Position numbers and translations under genes: made by a program | The notes under the pieces: generated by a model | What the model was told of the DNA's origin: nothing | The model's input: only the letters and a program-made list of their open reading frames with translations | Databases searched by the model: none | Assembly: GCA_021791495.1 (NCBI GenBank) | Contig: JAJYWN010000060.1 | Location: 62,001-126,000, forward strand | DNA length: 64,000 bases | Direction: 5' to 3' | Source: Bacillota bacterium | GTDB lineage: Bacteria > Bacillota > Sulfobacillia > JAJYWN01 | In this document: positions 34,891 to 42,465 of the stretch, one piece after another | How the letters are laid out: each line of letters begins with the position of its first letter | How positions within the stretch are numbered: position 1 is the first letter of the stretch

Positions 34891-36108
34891 ATGGTGTCTT
34901 CTTCCCAAGATACCGCGGACCGGATCAACGCGGCGGCAGCCCGGTTGGAGCCCGAGTTGGTCGAGTTCACCCGGGAGATAGTCAAGATACCGAGCGTGAC
35001 CGGAAGTGAGGGCGAGGTCGTGAATCACATCGCCCGGAGGATGCGGGGCGCCGGTTTTGACCGGGTCTTTCAGGACCGCATGGGCAACGTGGTCGGACAA
35101 CTGGGAACGGGACGGACCAAGGTGCTGTTCGACGCGCACGTCGACACGGTCGAACCCGGAGACCTGTCGGCCTGGACCCACGACCCATACAAAGCGGAGG
35201 TAGAAGACGGCGTACTCTACGGACGTGGGGCGTGTGATGACAAGGGACCCTTTGCCGCGGCGTTCTACGGCGCCCGGATCATCAAAGAACTCGGCCTCGA
35301 AGGCGACTTCACACTATATGTGTCTGGCTCGGTCGGCGAAGAGAACGGTGAGGGCGTGGCCCTCGCCTCGCTTTTTGAGGAGACCGGACTTGAACCGGAC
35401 GCCGTGGTTGTCGCGGAATCCAGCAGTCTGACCATTCGACGGGGCCACCGCGGGCGCGCCTTGATAGGCATGCGTTTCGGCGGCAGGGCGGTCCACGCCA
35501 GTACCCCCGAGCAGGGTATCAACCCGATCTACAAGGCCGCCCCGGTGATCAAGGCCATCGAACAGTTGAACCGTGAGCTCTCGGCGCGCGCCGGGGACCC
35601 GTTCCTCGGTCGCGGTTCGGTCGTGGCCACCAGGCTACTGTCGCCCGCCCCTTCGTTCAACACCATACCGGGCGAAGCCACGGTAATGGTTGACCGGCGT
35701 CTGACCATCGGGGAGACCCGAGAGAGCATTCTGTCAGAACTGCGGTCTCTCCCCGGAGCCGGCGAGGCCGCTGTGGAAATCATCCGCCTGAACGAGCCAA
35801 GCCACACCGGTCTCGTCCGGGAGGCCGAAGAGTTCTTCCCGCCCTGGGCTCTTCCGGCGGAGCATCCTCTGGTCGTTGCCGGCGTTCAAGCCTACCGGCG
35901 GGTTTTCCGCAGTGAACCGACCGTGGAGAGGTGGGACTTTTCCACCAACGGCACTTACACCATGGGCATCCGAGGCATCCCGACCATCGGTTTCGGCCCC
36001 GGCGACGGAAGGTATGCGCATACCGCCCTGGACCAGGTTTCGGTGACGGAATTGGTGAGGGCGGCCGCCTTCTTCGCGGCTTTGCCCCTAGCCTTGACGG
36101 CCAAATGA
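34891..36108 (+). CDS. ygeY: YgeY-like M20 metallohydrolase (first copy)
   Basis: The 405-residue M20-family amidohydrolase/peptidase has DAHVDTVEPGD and GRGACDDKGPFAAAFYGA as metal ligands, SVGEENGEG with the catalytic Glu, AESSSLTIRRGHRGRALIG at the lid domain, and TIGFGPGDGRYAHTALDQV at the C-terminus. This form is the one linked to ygeW and dihydropyrimidinase clusters in E. coli and Clostridia. It probably hydrolyses an N-carbamoyl or N-acyl amino-acid intermediate. Start ATG 34891 follows GGGAGG; TTG 34876 is less likely. A second homologue lies at 41157. Confidence 0.9.
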   Translation: MVSSSQDTADRINAAAARLEPELVEFTREIVKIPSVTGSEGEVVNHIARRMRGAGFDRVFQDRMGNVVGQLGTGRTKVLFDAHVDTVEPGDLSAWTHDPYKAEVEDGVLYGRGACDDKGPFAAAFYGARIIKELGLEGDFTLYVSGSVGEENGEGVALASLFEETGLEPDAVVVAESSSLTIRRGHRGRALIGMRFGGRAVHASTPEQGINPIYKAAPVIKAIEQLNRELSARAGDPFLGRGSVVATRLLSPAPSFNTIPGEATVMVDRRLTIGETRESILSELRSLPGAGEAAVEIIRLNEPSHTGLVREAEEFFPPWALPAEHPLVVAGVQAYRRVFRSEPTVERWDFSTNGTYTMGIRGIPTIGFGPGDGRYAHTALDQVSVTELVRAAAFFAALPLALTAK

Positions 36109-36182
36109 CCCCGTCGCGACAGCGGCGAGTCTTTTCGATTCACGAGTTCGAAGCCCCGATGGGATGGAGGAAGGATGGACAA

Positions 36183-37160
36183 ATGAAGAGTGATTTGAAA
36201 GGGAAACACTGCATCACCCTGCAGGACTGGACGAAAGAAGAGATTGAGACCGTTCTGGATACGGCTGTGGAACTCAAACGCCAGAGGGCGCTGGGCATCC
36301 CCCATCACATTCTCCAAGATAAGACCATGTTCATGTTATTCTTTGAGGAGTCCACCCGCACGCGCAACGCCTTTGAGGCGGGGATTCACGAATTGGGCGG
36401 CCACGCCCACTACCTGACACCCTCGGCGACCCAGATCGACCACGGTGAAGGTCCCAAAGACACCGTCGAGGTCCTGGCCAGGTATGGACACGGTATCGGG
36501 ATACGCAATTGCACCCTCGGCGTGGGGAACCGCTACATGCGTGAAATGGCCAAATACGCCAGAATACCGGTCATCAACATGCAGGACGACATCTACCACC
36601 CCACCCAGGCCCTGGCGGACCTTCTGACCATCAAAGAGAAGTTCGCCAACGACCTCCGCGGCCGAAAATTCGTCATCTCCTGGACCTACGCTCCGCGGTA
36701 CGTCCGGCCGCTGTCCATGCCGCAGTCCCTGGTCCTCCTGATGTCGCGCTTTGGCATGGATGTGACCCTGGCCCACCCGCCGGAGTTCCGGCTCATGCCC
36801 GACATCCTGGAGCAGGCCCGCGCCAACGCCGCGGAAGCTGGCGTGAAGTTCGAGATCGTCCACGACATGGCCGACGCCTGCAAGGACGCGGACATCGTCT
36901 ATGCGAAGAGCTGGGGTGCCATGATGCACACGCCGGACGAGAAAGAAGCTTTGGCCCTGATCGACAAGTACCCGAACTGGGTGCTCGACAAGAAGAAGAT
37001 GGACCTGGCCAAACCCAGTTCGATCTACATGCACTGCATGCCCATCGACCGGGGCATCGAAGCGACCAACGAGGTCATCGACGGTCCCCATAGCGTCATT
37101 TACGACGAGGCGGAGAACCGCCTCCATGCGCAGAAGGCTCTGATGGCCGTCACCATGTGA
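36183..37160 (+). CDS. ygeW: Knotted carbamoyltransferase YgeW
   Basis: The 325-residue transcarbamoylase of the aspartate/ornithine transcarbamoylase superfamily has the carbamoyl-phosphate motif ESTRTRNAFE, the second-domain DDIYHPTQALADLLTI, and MHCMPIDRG near the C-terminus. The YgeW family is known from structure to have a knotted fold and an unknown second substrate. In a catabolic operon it should run toward carbamoyl phosphate for carbamate kinase. Start ATG 36183 follows GGAGGAAGG. The 74-bp gap before it and 82-bp gap after it are the longest inside the operon. Confidence 0.93.
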   Translation: MKSDLKGKHCITLQDWTKEEIETVLDTAVELKRQRALGIPHHILQDKTMFMLFFEESTRTRNAFEAGIHELGGHAHYLTPSATQIDHGEGPKDTVEVLARYGHGIGIRNCTLGVGNRYMREMAKYARIPVINMQDDIYHPTQALADLLTIKEKFANDLRGRKFVISWTYAPRYVRPLSMPQSLVLLMSRFGMDVTLAHPPEFRLMPDILEQARANAAEAGVKFEIVHDMADACKDADIVYAKSWGAMMHTPDEKEALALIDKYPNWVLDKKKMDLAKPSSIYMHCMPIDRGIEATNEVIDGPHSVIYDEAENRLHAQKALMAVTM

Positions 37161-37181
37161 CAGGGGGGGCGACCGGGGCGC

Positions 37182-37205
37182 GGCCGGGCCGGACCAGGCC
37201 CGGCC
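37182..37205 (+). promoter_or_regulatory. GC-rich hairpin between ygeW and ssnA
   Basis: GGCCGGGCC (37182-37190) and GGCCCGGCC (37197-37205) form a perfect 9-bp stem with a 6-base loop, followed after 13 bases by CTTTT. It may stop or attenuate part of the transcripts, or stabilise the upstream mRNA. It is close to the ssnA ribosome site. Confidence 0.45.
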
Positions 37206-37242
37206 CGCCGCTCTCCCCTTTTCCATTCGGGAGGTGGGCAGC

Positions 37243-38577
37243 GTGGCTTGTACTATCACCGGGCGCTATGCCCTGGCACCCGGCGGGGAATTGAAAGAGG
37301 ACTGGGCGGTCCGGGTCGACGGAGATTGCATCGTGGCGACCGGGCCCCGCCAGGCGGTTCTGGCCATGGCGGCGCCGGGCGACGAATTGCTCGACACCGG
37401 AGACAGTCTGATCGCGCCCGGCTTCTGCAATTCCCACATGCACGCCTACGGCTACCTGGCCCACGGTATCCCTGTGCCTGTGGTTCCCTCCGGCTTCGAC
37501 GGCTTTCTGCGCGACTACTGGTGGCCTTGGGTCGAAGACCGCCTGGACCATGACTACATCCGGGCCGCCACCGCTCTGGCGTGTGTGGAAATGCTGAAAA
37601 GCGGGGTTACGAGCTTCTGCGACATTCTGGAAGCGCCCAACGCCATTCCTGGCGGCCTCCTCGCTGAAGCCGAAGTCGTGGAGCAGGCCGGTCTACGGGC
37701 CATCCTGTCTTTCGAAGCGACGGAACGGGCCGGCGAGGCCAACGGCCGGGCGGGCCTGGAGGAAAACGCTTCTTTCTTCCGTATGCAGGAAGCAAGGAGG
37801 AAGAGGGGTGAAAAACCCCTGGTCCGTGGGATGATGTGCATTCACACCACCTTCTCGTGCTCCATCCCTTTCTTGGAGCGCGCGCGGACCATGGCCACAG
37901 ACTTGGGCAGCGGCCTGCAGATGCACCTGTCCGAGTCCGTGTATGAGCCCGTAGTCTCCATGCGCCGATACGGCAAGCGCCCCGTCGCGCTCTACGACGA
38001 AATCGGCTTCCTCGGCCCGGACATCTTGGCCTCCCAGTGCGTCCAGGTCTCTTCACAGGAAATCGCTACCCTGATCCGGCGGGGCGTACGTGTGAGCCAC
38101 ATGCCGCTCTCAAACTGCGAAGTCGGTGGCGGGGTGGCACCTGTTCCCGATTTCCTGGCCGCCGGCGCCAGACTGGGCCTGGGAAGCGACGGGTACATCA
38201 ACAACTTCTTCGAGGTCATGCGGGGTGCTTTCCTTATTCACAAGGCGTACCGGCAGGACAGCACGGTCATGCCGGCTCCGACCGTGGTGGACCTGGCGAC
38301 CCGCGGAGGGGCGGCCGCCATGGGCCTGAATGCCGGCGAACTGGCCCCGGGCCGGCTGGCGGACATCATCGTGGTCGACGCGGGCACACCGACGCCGATT
38401 ACCCCTGGAAATGCCTTCGACCAGTACGTCCTCTACCGGACCGCCTCCGACGTCCGCCACGTTATGGTAGGTGGCCGCCTGGTGGTCCGAGACGGGAGGA
38501 TTCTGACCTTGGACGAAGGCGAGGTTATCGCCCGCGCCCGCGAGGCGGCGCGCCGGTTCTGGAAAGGGATGAACTAG
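37243..38577 (+). CDS. ssnA: SsnA-like amidohydrolase
   Basis: The 444-residue metal-dependent hydrolase of the AtzA/guanine-deaminase/SsnA branch has the first metal motif PGFCNSHMHAYGYLAHG, a His in LQMHLSESVYE, a further His in VSHMPLSNCEVGGG and the final Asp in GLGSDGYINNFFEVM. Such enzymes deaminate or hydrolyse amino-substituted heterocycles. ssnA accompanies ygeW, ygeY and hyuA in E. coli, where its substrate is not settled. Start GTG 37243 is 6 bases behind GGGAGGTG; GTG 37234 lies inside that site. Confidence 0.88.
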   Translation: MACTITGRYALAPGGELKEDWAVRVDGDCIVATGPRQAVLAMAAPGDELLDTGDSLIAPGFCNSHMHAYGYLAHGIPVPVVPSGFDGFLRDYWWPWVEDRLDHDYIRAATALACVEMLKSGVTSFCDILEAPNAIPGGLLAEAEVVEQAGLRAILSFEATERAGEANGRAGLEENASFFRMQEARRKRGEKPLVRGMMCIHTTFSCSIPFLERARTMATDLGSGLQMHLSESVYEPVVSMRRYGKRPVALYDEIGFLGPDILASQCVQVSSQEIATLIRRGVRVSHMPLSNCEVGGGVAPVPDFLAAGARLGLGSDGYINNFFEVMRGAFLIHKAYRQDSTVMPAPTVVDLATRGGAAAMGLNAGELAPGRLADIIVVDAGTPTPITPGNAFDQYVLYRTASDVRHVMVGGRLVVRDGRILTLDEGEVIARAREAARRFWKGMN

Positions 38578-38583
38578 GGACAA

Positions 38584-39687
38584 ATGGCCAACCTCGAAAC
38601 AACCCTGTTCGGGCAGAAACTCAAGTCACCCTTCGTGCTTTCCTCGGGTCCTCTTTCCCACAGCGGAGCGGCGCTTATCGCTGCCAGCCAGGCTGGGGCC
38701 GGGGCCGTGGTCACGAAGACCATCTCCTTGGTCAGGGCGGATAACCCCATGCCGCACATGGTGCTCTCCGCTCCCAACACATTGATCAACTGTGAGAAAT
38801 GGTCCGATCTGGAGGCGGCGGACTGGATCGACCGTGAGATAGCGGTGGCCCGCGAGGGCGGCGCCGTCGTCATCGGTTCGGTGGGCTTGGCCCCTCAAGA
38901 TGTGCGCGAACTGGCCGCGAAAGTCGCGGCCGCGGGAGCCCACATGGTGGAGGTGGTATCCTACACCGAGGAGGCCATGGTCCCCATGGTCCGGGAGGCC
39001 CGTAAGCTGGTCAAAGTGCCTCTTCTGGCCAAGGTCAGTCCCAATTGGCCGGGCGTGGTCCGCACGGCGGTCGAATGTGTGAAGGCCGGGGCCGACGGCA
39101 TCACCGCCACGGACAGCTTCGGTCCGATCTTGCGCATCGACGTGGCCACCGCCAGACCTATGCTGGGTGGCCCCTTTGGTCACGGATGGCTATCTGGTGC
39201 GGCTATCAAGCCCATCACTCTCCGGATCGTTTCGGAGATCGCCCAGGCGGTGGACGCCCCCATCGTGGGGACGGGCGGTGTGGCGAGGGGCGTGGATGCA
39301 CTGGAGATGCTAATGGTCGGAGCTTCGGCTGTCGGTGTCTGCTCACAGCCCATCCTGACCGGCCTGAAGGCTTTCGGACGGTTGAACCGCGAACTGTCCC
39401 AGAACCTGGACAAATACGGCTACGCTTCGCCGGCGGCGGCCAAGGGCGTGGCTCTGCCGCACCTGGTAGACAGGGAGCAGAAAACCAGGCTGAGCTTCGA
39501 CTATGACCCGGCGGCCTGTAACGATTGCCATTTGTGTGTGGACCTCTGCCCGTACGGCGCCCGATCTCTGAGTAAGGACAGGGTCATGGGATTGGACGAA
39601 GACAAGTGCCGTCATTGCAGTTTCTGCGTCTCGGTCTGTGCTTCGGGGGCTTTGGGCGTCCGCGAAGGCCTGCGGAACCGGCGCTAA
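38584..39687 (+). CDS. preA: PreA-like dihydropyrimidine dehydrogenase subunit
   Basis: The 367-residue protein has an N-terminal dihydroorotate-dehydrogenase-like FMN barrel (VLSSGPLSHSGAAL, TKTISLVRADNPMPHM, KVSPNWPGVVRTA, IVGTGGVARGVDALEMLMVG) and a C-terminal two-cluster ferredoxin domain (CNDCHLCVDLCP and CRHCSFCVSVC). PreA normally works with the FAD protein PreT to reduce uracil or thymine with NADH. No preT gene adjoins it here. Gene context points to a related reductive or oxidative step on a pyrimidine or purine-derived ring. The start ATG 38584 has only a weak ribosome site, 6 bp after ssnA, consistent with translational coupling. Confidence 0.88.
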   Translation: MANLETTLFGQKLKSPFVLSSGPLSHSGAALIAASQAGAGAVVTKTISLVRADNPMPHMVLSAPNTLINCEKWSDLEAADWIDREIAVAREGGAVVIGSVGLAPQDVRELAAKVAAAGAHMVEVVSYTEEAMVPMVREARKLVKVPLLAKVSPNWPGVVRTAVECVKAGADGITATDSFGPILRIDVATARPMLGGPFGHGWLSGAAIKPITLRIVSEIAQAVDAPIVGTGGVARGVDALEMLMVGASAVGVCSQPILTGLKAFGRLNRELSQNLDKYGYASPAAAKGVALPHLVDREQKTRLSFDYDPAACNDCHLCVDLCPYGARSLSKDRVMGLDEDKCRHCSFCVSVCASGALGVREGLRNRR

Positions 39688-39741
39688 GGGGCCGATCCGG
39701 GTGCTGGAGGCCGCACTAACACCAAAGGGAGAGACGATCCG

Positions 39742-41157
39742 ATGGACCTGGGCCTAGAACCGGACCTGGATCTGGCTATCCGAGGAGCTTTGGTCGCCAC
39801 GGGTCAGGGGACTTGCCGGGCGGATATCGGCATCAAAGACGGGCGAATAGCGGCCTTGGCCGAGGAAGTCAGAAGCAAACGGGAGATCGACGCCCGTGGA
39901 CTGCTCGCCCTGCCCGGCCTGATAGACCCCCACGTCCATCTGGAGGACGTGGGCACCGGTGGGGTGCCCACCGCGGACGACTTCGCGTCCGGCACCGCCA
40001 GCGCGGTCTCGGGTGGAGTCACGACCATCCTCGATTTCGTTTCCCCAGACCCGGGACAGGATTTCTTGGACGCCTTTCGGGCCCGCCGGGACCAAGCAGC
40101 CCGTGGCAGCCGCGTAGACTTTGGCCTGCACTGCTGTCTTCCGGCGGGCGGCGGCGACCCGACCGGCGCCATCGATGCCCTGGTCCGCGAAGGCGTCACT
40201 TCATTTAAGGCATTCACCGTCTACCAGGGGCTGGCTCTGAACGAGTTTGAGCTCTTCCGGGCGATGCGGGCGGTCGCCACCCATGGTAACCGGGGGGCCC
40301 TGCTGATGCTTCACGCCGAGGAGGGGGCCATCGTGGACGGGTTGGTGGCCGAGTTCCTGTCCCGCGGGGATAAGGCCGCGATCTTTCACGCATACAGCCG
40401 GCCGGCGGTATGCGAGGAAGCGGCGGTGGCCCGGGCTCTTGCCCTCCGGGCCACGGTGGGCGCCGCTCTTTACTTGGTCCATCTTTCGACCGGCGCCGCG
40501 GTGTCCTTGGCGGCCGCGCGTCACAGGACCGGGGAGAAGGTATACCTGGAGACCTGCCCCCAGTATCTGATGCTCTCCGAGGACCGGCTGAGCGGCCCGG
40601 GCGGCGAACGGTTCGTCTGCTCCCCACCCCTGCGGCCGCGCGCGGAAAACGAGGTCCTTTGGGCGGCCCTGGCTCGCGGAGACATCGACTGCATCGGTAC
40701 CGACCATTGTCCCTTCCGCGCGGGCGACCGTCTGCGCCGGCCGTCTTTCGCCGACATACCCAATGGCCTGGGGGGCATAGGCTTCGCCCTTGAATTGTTA
40801 TACACCTATGGCGTTCGGACCGGGAGGATCGATCTGGACAGGCTGGTCGGGCTCACTTCCGGTAACGCCGCGCGCGTTTTCGGACTCTGGCCGTGGAAGG
40901 GCCAGATCGCCCCGGGCGCCGACGCCGACGTCGTGCTGTTTGACCCGGATGCCCGCCACCGAATCGACGCCGCCGATCTGCCCGGCGGTGAGGATTACAC
41001 CGTCTACCAGGGAATGGAATCGCAAGGACGAGTCATGTACACTATCAGCCGCGGCCAGGTGGTTTTCGACCGGATCTCGGGTTCGGGAGTTATCGGCGAC
41101 CCTGGGCGCGGTCGGTTCATAGCCAGACCTTATGAACAGTGGAGGAGCGTTGCTTGA
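39742..41157 (+). CDS. hyuA: Dihydropyrimidinase / hydantoinase-like amidohydrolase
   Basis: The 471-residue cyclic-amide hydrolase has binuclear metal ligands in GLIDPHVHLEDVGTG, the carboxylated lysine in TSFKAFTVYQG, His residues in LMLHAEEGAIV and YLVHLSTGAA, and the final Asp in CIGTDHCPF. It opens dihydropyrimidines, hydantoins or allantoin-like rings to N-carbamoyl products. Substrate choice cannot be made from sequence; pairing with PreA favours a dihydropyrimidine. Start ATG 39742 follows AAAGGGAGAG. Its TGA overlaps the next ATG by one base. Confidence 0.92.
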   Translation: MDLGLEPDLDLAIRGALVATGQGTCRADIGIKDGRIAALAEEVRSKREIDARGLLALPGLIDPHVHLEDVGTGGVPTADDFASGTASAVSGGVTTILDFVSPDPGQDFLDAFRARRDQAARGSRVDFGLHCCLPAGGGDPTGAIDALVREGVTSFKAFTVYQGLALNEFELFRAMRAVATHGNRGALLMLHAEEGAIVDGLVAEFLSRGDKAAIFHAYSRPAVCEEAAVARALALRATVGAALYLVHLSTGAAVSLAAARHRTGEKVYLETCPQYLMLSEDRLSGPGGERFVCSPPLRPRAENEVLWAALARGDIDCIGTDHCPFRAGDRLRRPSFADIPNGLGGIGFALELLYTYGVRTGRIDLDRLVGLTSGNAARVFGLWPWKGQIAPGADADVVLFDPDARHRIDAADLPGGEDYTVYQGMESQGRVMYTISRGQVVFDRISGSGVIGDPGRGRFIARPYEQWRSVA

Positions 41158-42407
41158 TGAAAACAGGACCGGAGTCCGGCCGCCGCACTGACGGGGCCGC
41201 CGATGCCGCCGATGTAGTCGGACTTTGCCAGAGTCTCGTTCGCATCCCCAGTGTGATGCGCGAGGAGGGGAAGTTGGCGGCCTACGCCGCGGAGCAGATG
41301 GAGCACCTGGGCTTCGAAAGCGTGCGCATCGACGCCATGGGTAACGTTTTTGGGCGGGTCAGCGGCACCGCCCGGGCCGGGGCCGGGGAGGCCCGAGAAC
41401 CAAGGCGATTGCTCCTTGATGCCCACATCGACACCATCGCTGTCACCGAGCCATCCAAATGGACCGTGGACCCGTTCGGCGGCGAGGTGCGCGACGGCAA
41501 AGTCTTCGGACGCGGTTCGTCCGACATGAAAGGCAGCTTCGCCGCCATGCTCACTGCCGGCGCGGCCCTGGCCCGGGATAGGAGCGCTTTCTCGGGCGAG
41601 TTCTGGGTCGCCGGCACGGTGTGCGAGGAGGTGGTCGAGGGGCCGTCGCTCGGATTCGTCATGGACCAGGTTAGCCCGACGTGGGTGGTCATCGGCGAGG
41701 CCACCAGCCTGAACTTGAACGTGGGGCAGAGAGGGAGGGCCGAGATTCAGGTGACCACCTATGGACGGCCGGCTCACTCCTCCACACCTCACCTCGGCGT
41801 CAATGCCGTTGACAAAATGACCAGATTGATGGGTGAGATCAAGCTGTTGGAACTGGGCCGGGACGAACTCTTGGGTCCGGCCATCATGGCCCTTACCGCG
41901 GTCCAATCGCGGCCCTACCCCGGTCAATCCGTGGTCCCGGACCGATGCTCGGCGACTTACGACCGCCGTCTTCTTGTGGGCGAGGAACCCGAATTTGTCC
42001 TCGATCAGGTGCGTCAGGCCATCAAGCGGCTGGCGTTGGAGGACAGTACTTTCTCAGCCGACGTGGATCTGGCCAAGGCGGTCTTCGATACCTACACCGG
42101 TCACCATATGGAACGTGTCTGTTTCGCCCGGGCCTGGAAGACCTCGGTGGACAGTCCTCTGGTGCGGGGCAGTCTGGCGGGACTGCGCGCCGCGGGGCTT
42201 TCGCCAAAAATGGCGGCCTACGCTTTCTGCACCAACGGCAGCGAAAGCGCGGGGTTGCGGGGCGTGCCCACCGTTGGCTTCGGCCCCGGCAACGAGGCCC
42301 AGGCTCACACCGTGGACGAGCACGTCGAAATCAACTCACTGCGCGCCGCGGCTTCAGGGTTCGAGGGGCTGGCGCGGGCTTTGCTCCTCCCGGAGCCGGC
42401 GCGTTGA
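41157..42407 (+). CDS. ygeY: YgeY-like M20 metallohydrolase (second copy)
   Basis: This 416-residue M20 enzyme has LLDAHIDTIAVTEP, GRGSSDMKGSFAAML, GTVCEEVVEGPS, GEATSLNLNVGQRGRAEIQ, HSSTPHLGVNAV and a C-terminal VGFGPGNEAQAHTVDEH. It shares the motif order of the first copy at 34891 but differs throughout, so it is a paralogue and not a recent duplicate. Directly downstream of the ring-opening hydrolase, it is the best candidate for releasing the carbamoyl group or amino acid from the ring-opened product. ATG 41157 overlaps the previous stop (TGATG), with GGAGGAG upstream. It is the last gene of the island. Confidence 0.9.
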   Translation: MKTGPESGRRTDGAADAADVVGLCQSLVRIPSVMREEGKLAAYAAEQMEHLGFESVRIDAMGNVFGRVSGTARAGAGEAREPRRLLLDAHIDTIAVTEPSKWTVDPFGGEVRDGKVFGRGSSDMKGSFAAMLTAGAALARDRSAFSGEFWVAGTVCEEVVEGPSLGFVMDQVSPTWVVIGEATSLNLNVGQRGRAEIQVTTYGRPAHSSTPHLGVNAVDKMTRLMGEIKLLELGRDELLGPAIMALTAVQSRPYPGQSVVPDRCSATYDRRLLVGEEPEFVLDQVRQAIKRLALEDSTFSADVDLAKAVFDTYTGHHMERVCFARAWKTSVDSPLVRGSLAGLRAAGLSPKMAAYAFCTNGSESAGLRGVPTVGFGPGNEAQAHTVDEHVEINSLRAAASGFEGLARALLLPEPAR

Positions 42408-42439
42408 GGCAACTCCGCCTTTGTGAACACGTCGAATGG

Positions 42440-42465
42440 CGCCACCAGACCTATCTCTGGCGGCG
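42440..42465. terminator. Hairpin closing the catabolic operon
   Basis: A 10-bp stem with one mismatch (42440-42449 with 42456-42465) and a 6-base loop lies between the convergent ygeY and rubrerythrin-fusion genes. The plus strand continues TCATCTATTT. A probable bidirectional terminator. Confidence 0.45.
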
